Source: DASTOB01 sp035720425 (GTDB lineage Bacteria; Chloroflexota; Limnocylindria; Limnocylindrales; CSP1-4). From it: 26,725 nt of DNA. The translations under genes and the position numbers were made by a program. The DNA is taken from the NCBI GenBank assembly GCA_035720425.1, contig DASTOB010000025.1, positions 1 through 26,725 of the forward strand, given 5' to 3'. Shown here in pieces: positions 21,936 to 26,725 of the stretch. Each line of letters starts with the position of its first letter. Position 1 is the stretch's first letter. Below the pieces are notes generated by a model that was not told the origin of the DNA, searched no databases, and saw only the letters and a list, made by a program, of their open reading frames with translations.

Positions 21936-23563
21936 CGGCCGACGCATCGCTCCACGAACGGTTCGTCGCCCTTCGCGAGGCATGGGGCGCGCTCATGGTC
22001 GCGCGGTCCCGCGGCGCCCCGGCGAGGCCCGGGAAGACGACGGACGATCTCGAGCGCGAGTACGCCGCGATCCGGCGCGACGTCGGTGCGCGGATCGCGA
22101 CGGCGTGGCCCAGTCCCGGGCCGGCGGCGGACGACTGGCTCCGCTATGCCTGCACGACGCTCGAGTGGCTCGACGAGTGGATCGAGCGCCCGGCCGACGC
22201 GCTCGCTCCGGGGTGCACGCCCGAACCGGGCGCCGCTGCGGGGGCAGAGACCGAGTCCGGCAGAGGCGCCGGCGCGTCGGAGGCGCCGGACGTCGCGGAG
22301 GCGCCGGACGTCGCGGCCCTCCGGCGCCGGACGATGGCCGACTACGGGGCCGCCGCATCGGCCGTTCGCCTGCCGGACGGGGAGGTCGTCGACCGGCTGA
22401 CTGTGCTCGATCGGCTCGCCACGACCGCCGACCCAGCCCGCCGCCGCGACCAGTTCCTCGCCCTCGAGCCGCTCTGGCGGGCCGTCGACGGAGACGGCGC
22501 AGGCGACAGCCCGTACCGGCGCCTCGTGGCATCAAGTGCGGCGCGCTGGCGGCGCGCCGGATCGCCGGTCGACGCAGCGGTCGCCGCCCTCGGGATCGAC
22601 CCGCCGACGTTCGAGCCGATGCTGCGGTCCATCCTCGCGGCCTTCCGTCACACCCTGGGGCCCGGTCCGATCGAGCCATGGGACCTGCGGTTCGTCACCG
22701 GCGCGGCGGACCGAGCCCTCGCCGACGCGCTGCCGCGGGACCGGCTGCTGCCGATCGCCCACGACCATCTCGCCGCACTCGGCGCCGACGCCCACGCCCT
22801 CGGCATCACGTTCGACGTCGTTCCCCGTCCGGATCGGCCGGTCATCCCGGTCGCGTTCACCCTCACCGAGGGCACTTCGCGGCGCGTCGGCGGCGACTGG
22901 CGGCCGGCCCGCCCGTGGATCTTCGCGACCTACGGCAGTGGCGGCCTCGGCAACCTCGTCGAGCTGTTCCACGAGGCGGGTCACGCGATCCACTACGCCG
23001 CGATCCGCGCCGAGCCGCACTGGTTCGAGCCGTGGGGCGCGGACGGCGGCCTCGTCGAGGGAATCGCCGACGTCGTTGGCTGGGACGCCCACGAGCCGGC
23101 CGTCCAGGCCCGTCACCTCGGGCGCGCCGCCAGCCTCCGCGACACCCTCCTCGCCCGCTACGAGGGAGTCGTGCTCGACCTGTGCTGGACCCTGTTCGAG
23201 ATCGAGCTCCACCGCCACCCGGATCGCCGCCCGAACGACGTCTGGACGGAGATCACCGCGGAGGGTCTCGGCATCGCCGCGCACCCGGAGTGGTCGTGGT
23301 GGGCGACGCGCGGCCAGCTCATCGACGGTCCGGGGTACATCGCGAACTACGCGCTGTCGGCCATCGTCGCCGCGGCCGTGCGGGCCCGGGTCCGGGAGCT
23401 GCGGGGCGACTGGACGGCCGACGGCGATCCGGGCTGGTACGGCGACCTGTCGGACCGACTCCTGTGCCACGGCGGGACGCGACGGGCCGGACCGCTCCTG
23501 CGCGACTTCCTCGACGGCCCGCTCGATGCGCGGCCGCTCCTCGCCGACCTCGGGCGGATGTAG
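21932..23563 (+). CDS. M2/M3-like gluzincin metallopeptidase
   Basis: 543 aa. The zinc motif HEAGH is at 347-351 in LVELFHEAGHAIHY, with the third ligand Glu376 in LVEGIAD, and a substrate-binding segment GPGYIANYALSAI further on. These fit the M3 oligopeptidase/M2 fold, which is mainly helical. There is no signal peptide, so it should degrade short peptides in the cytoplasm. Residues about 91-128 form a Gly/Ala/Glu-rich insert containing an exact tandem duplication of 18 bp (EAPDVA twice). The GTG start overlaps the stop of the membrane-protein gene by 4 nt. Its own TAG stop is part of the -10 hexamer of the next gene. Confidence 0.85.
   Translation: MTADASLHERFVALREAWGALMVARSRGAPARPGKTTDDLEREYAAIRRDVGARIATAWPSPGPAADDWLRYACTTLEWLDEWIERPADALAPGCTPEPGAAAGAETESGRGAGASEAPDVAEAPDVAALRRRTMADYGAAASAVRLPDGEVVDRLTVLDRLATTADPARRRDQFLALEPLWRAVDGDGAGDSPYRRLVASSAARWRRAGSPVDAAVAALGIDPPTFEPMLRSILAAFRHTLGPGPIEPWDLRFVTGAADRALADALPRDRLLPIAHDHLAALGADAHALGITFDVVPRPDRPVIPVAFTLTEGTSRRVGGDWRPARPWIFATYGSGGLGNLVELFHEAGHAIHYAAIRAEPHWFEPWGADGGLVEGIADVVGWDAHEPAVQARHLGRAASLRDTLLARYEGVVLDLCWTLFEIELHRHPDRRPNDVWTEITAEGLGIAAHPEWSWWATRGQLIDGPGYIANYALSAIVAAAVRARVRELRGDWTADGDPGWYGDLSDRLLCHGGTRRAGPLLRDFLDGPLDARPLLADLGRM
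22280..22315 (+). repeat. Exact 18-bp tandem duplication in the peptidase gene
   Basis: Two copies of GAGGCGCCGGACGTCGCG (22280-22297 and 22298-22315) encode EAPDVA twice in the low-complexity insert. The identity at DNA level suggests recent slippage. Confidence 0.9.
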
Positions 23564-23566
23564 GCT
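23561..23566 (+). promoter_or_regulatory. -10 element TAGGCT overlapping the peptidase stop codon
   Basis: TAGGCT ends 6 nt before the ATG at 23573, and its first three bases are the peptidase stop. It has the leaderless geometry seen at three other genes. Read-through from the peptidase remains possible. Confidence 0.5.
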
Positions 23567-23572
23567 TCGACG

Positions 23573-24807
23573 ATGCAGGCGCTCATCCTCACGAACGAGT
23601 ACCCGCCGAACGTGTACGGCGGCGCCGGCGTCCACGTCGAGTACCTCACCCGCGAACTGGCCAGGCTCATCGACGTCGACGTCCGCACGTTCGGTTCGCA
23701 GGACGAGCACGCCGGCCGACTCCGCGTCCGCGGGTATCCGGTCGCGCACGACCTCGAGCACGCGCCCGCCCCGCTTCGACCGGTGTTCGCCGCGTTCAGC
23801 CGCGACCTCGGCTTCGTCGCCGACGAGATCAGCGCCGACGTCGTCCACTGCCACACGTGGTACACGCATCTCGGCGGCATCGTCGCCCGGCTCGCCTACG
23901 GGATCCCGCTCGTCATCACCGTCCACTCGCTCGAGCCGCTTCGGCCGTGGAAGCGCGAGCAGCTCGCCGGCGGCTACGACGCGTCGACATGGGTCGAGCG
24001 GACCGCGCTCGAGATGGCCGATGCCGTGATCGCCGTCTCGCAGGGCACGAAGGACGACGTGCTTCGCCACTTCGACGTCGACCCGGAGCGGATCTCGATC
24101 GTCCACAACGGGATCGACACGGACGAGTACCGCCCGCAGGCGGCATCGGACGCCCTCGACCGGTTCGGGATCGACCCCGCCGTGCCGTACGTCCTGTTCG
24201 TCGGCCGGATCACCCGCCAGAAGGGGATCGTCCACCTCGTCCGCGCGATTCGCCACCTCGACCCCGGGTTTGCGGTCGTCCTGTGCGCCGGTGCGCCCGA
24301 CACGAAGGAGATCGCGGCCGAGATGGAGGCCGCGGTCACCGAGGCACGCGCCGTTCGGCCGAACGTCCACTGGATCGCCGAGATGGTCGACAAGCCGACC
24401 GTCCGCCAGCTGTACAGCCACGCTGCCGTGTTCTGCTGCCCGTCCGTGTACGAGCCGTTCGGGATCATCAACCTCGAGGCGATGGCGTGCGAGACGGCGG
24501 TCGTGGCGAGTGCGGTCGGCGGCATCCCGGAAGTGGTCGTCGACGGTGAGACCGGGCTCCTCGTGCCGTTCGAATCGGCCGGCGGCGACTCGTTCGAGCC
24601 GCGCGATCCGGAGCGCTTCGAGCGCGACCTGGCGGCCGGCATCAACGCGCTCATGGCCGATCCGGCGCGGCGTCGCGCGATGGGCGAGGCGGGCCGGCGG
24701 CGGGCCGTCGAGCACTTCGGCTGGGACGCGATCGCGCGCCAGACGGTCGCCCTGTACGAGCGCGTCCTCGCCGGGGCCGGCCCGAGGCTGAGTACGGTGC
24801 CGCGCGC

Positions 24808-24811
<4 letters not shown>
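23573..24811 (+). CDS. glgA: GT4 glycogen synthase, actinobacterial type (GlgA/GlgM)
   Basis: 412 aa. The GT-B fold begins with LTNEYPPNVYGGAGVHVEYL (donor-loop GGAGVH at 16-21). The C-terminal half has Arg212 and Lys217 in VGRITRQKG and the retaining GT4 motif Glu294-x7-Glu302 in YEPFGIINLE. It matches the TIGR02149 'glgA_Coryne' type. It uses ADP-glucose to extend alpha-1,4-glucan; in mycobacteria the homologue (GlgM) instead makes maltose-1-phosphate for the GlgE pathway, and sequence alone does not separate these. No glgB, glgC or glgE is in the window. A leaderless-type promoter overlaps the preceding stop, and its own stop overlaps that of the ctaA-ctaB gene. Confidence 0.88.
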
Positions 24812-26685
<1,874 letters not shown>

Positions 26686-26689
26686 CGAA

Positions 26690-26696
26690 CCTCCCC
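26690..26696 (-). promoter_or_regulatory. Ribosome binding site selecting the GTG start of ctaAB
   Basis: GGGGAGG lies 4 nt before GTG at 26685. It rules against the in-frame ATG at 26712, which precedes it. Confidence 0.6.
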
Positions 26697-26710
26697 TGGG
26701 GACGGCCGAC

Positions 26711-26716
26711 ATTCTA
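26711..26716 (-). promoter_or_regulatory. -10 element of ctaAB
   Basis: TAGAAT on the minus strand is a near-consensus -10 placed about 15 nt before the ribosome site. The -35 region is outside the window. Confidence 0.45.
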
Positions 26717-26725
26717 CCGCCGGCG

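Overview
The window is a very GC-rich, densely coded chromosomal segment with 20 protein genes. I see no tRNA or rRNA gene, insertion sequence, prophage or CRISPR array. No gene-free stretch exceeds 300 bp; the longest are 18516-18811 (296 bp) and 2167-2426 (260 bp). Gene content suggests a free-living aerobic heterotroph: a fused heme A synthase/heme O synthase, a nickel superoxide dismutase with its maturation protease, an F420-type luciferase-fold oxidoreductase, and actinobacterial-style glycogen synthase. Clostridial-type wall-binding repeats and Pro/Thr-rich secreted proteins suggest a single-membrane envelope. My best guess is a Chloroflexota lineage (Limnocylindria/Ellin6529-like) or a deep actinobacterial relative. 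This is inference; no taxonomic marker is present.

Layout. 70-2166 (-): secreted GH18 glycosidase with three wall-binding repeats. 2427-3325 (+): sodN and its protease sodX. 3401-4618 (+): double-SIS sugar isomerase-like protein. 4811-5788 (-): LLM oxidoreductase, divergent from 5885-8693 (+), a MarR regulator, a DHA2 drug exporter and a Rieske protein. 8713-10368 (-): response regulator with an EAL phosphodiesterase domain. 10544-11769 (-): cysteine-free ArsC-fold protein followed by a LOG-family nucleotide hydrolase. 11832-13764 (+): small ACT protein, ACT-DUF5612 protein and exonuclease III. 13787-15172 (-): membrane-anchored Ig-like/SH3 protein, divergent from 15345-16970 (+), a membrane GGDEF-EAL protein. 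16993-17313 (-): c-di-AMP receptor. 17358-18515 (-): GcvT-family protein resembling DMSP demethylase, preceded by a structured leader. 18812-21137 (-): a GH16 glycosidase, then an MBL/beta-CASP nuclease. 21279-24811 (+): YczE-like membrane protein, a gluzincin metallopeptidase and glycogen synthase. 24808-26685 (-): ctaA-ctaB fusion.

Themes. Second-messenger signalling is dense: two c-di-GMP enzymes and a c-di-AMP receptor lie within 8.6 kb. Envelope and secreted carbohydrate-active proteins recur. Several genes appear leaderless, with TAnnnT exactly 6 nt before the start codon. Compact GC hairpins without T-tracts sit at most gene ends. The most interesting items are the strand-asymmetric 15-bp hairpin upstream of the DmdA-like gene, the cysteine-free ArsC plus LOG pair facing the tandem ACT genes, and the SH3 membrane protein divergent from the GGDEF-EAL gene.
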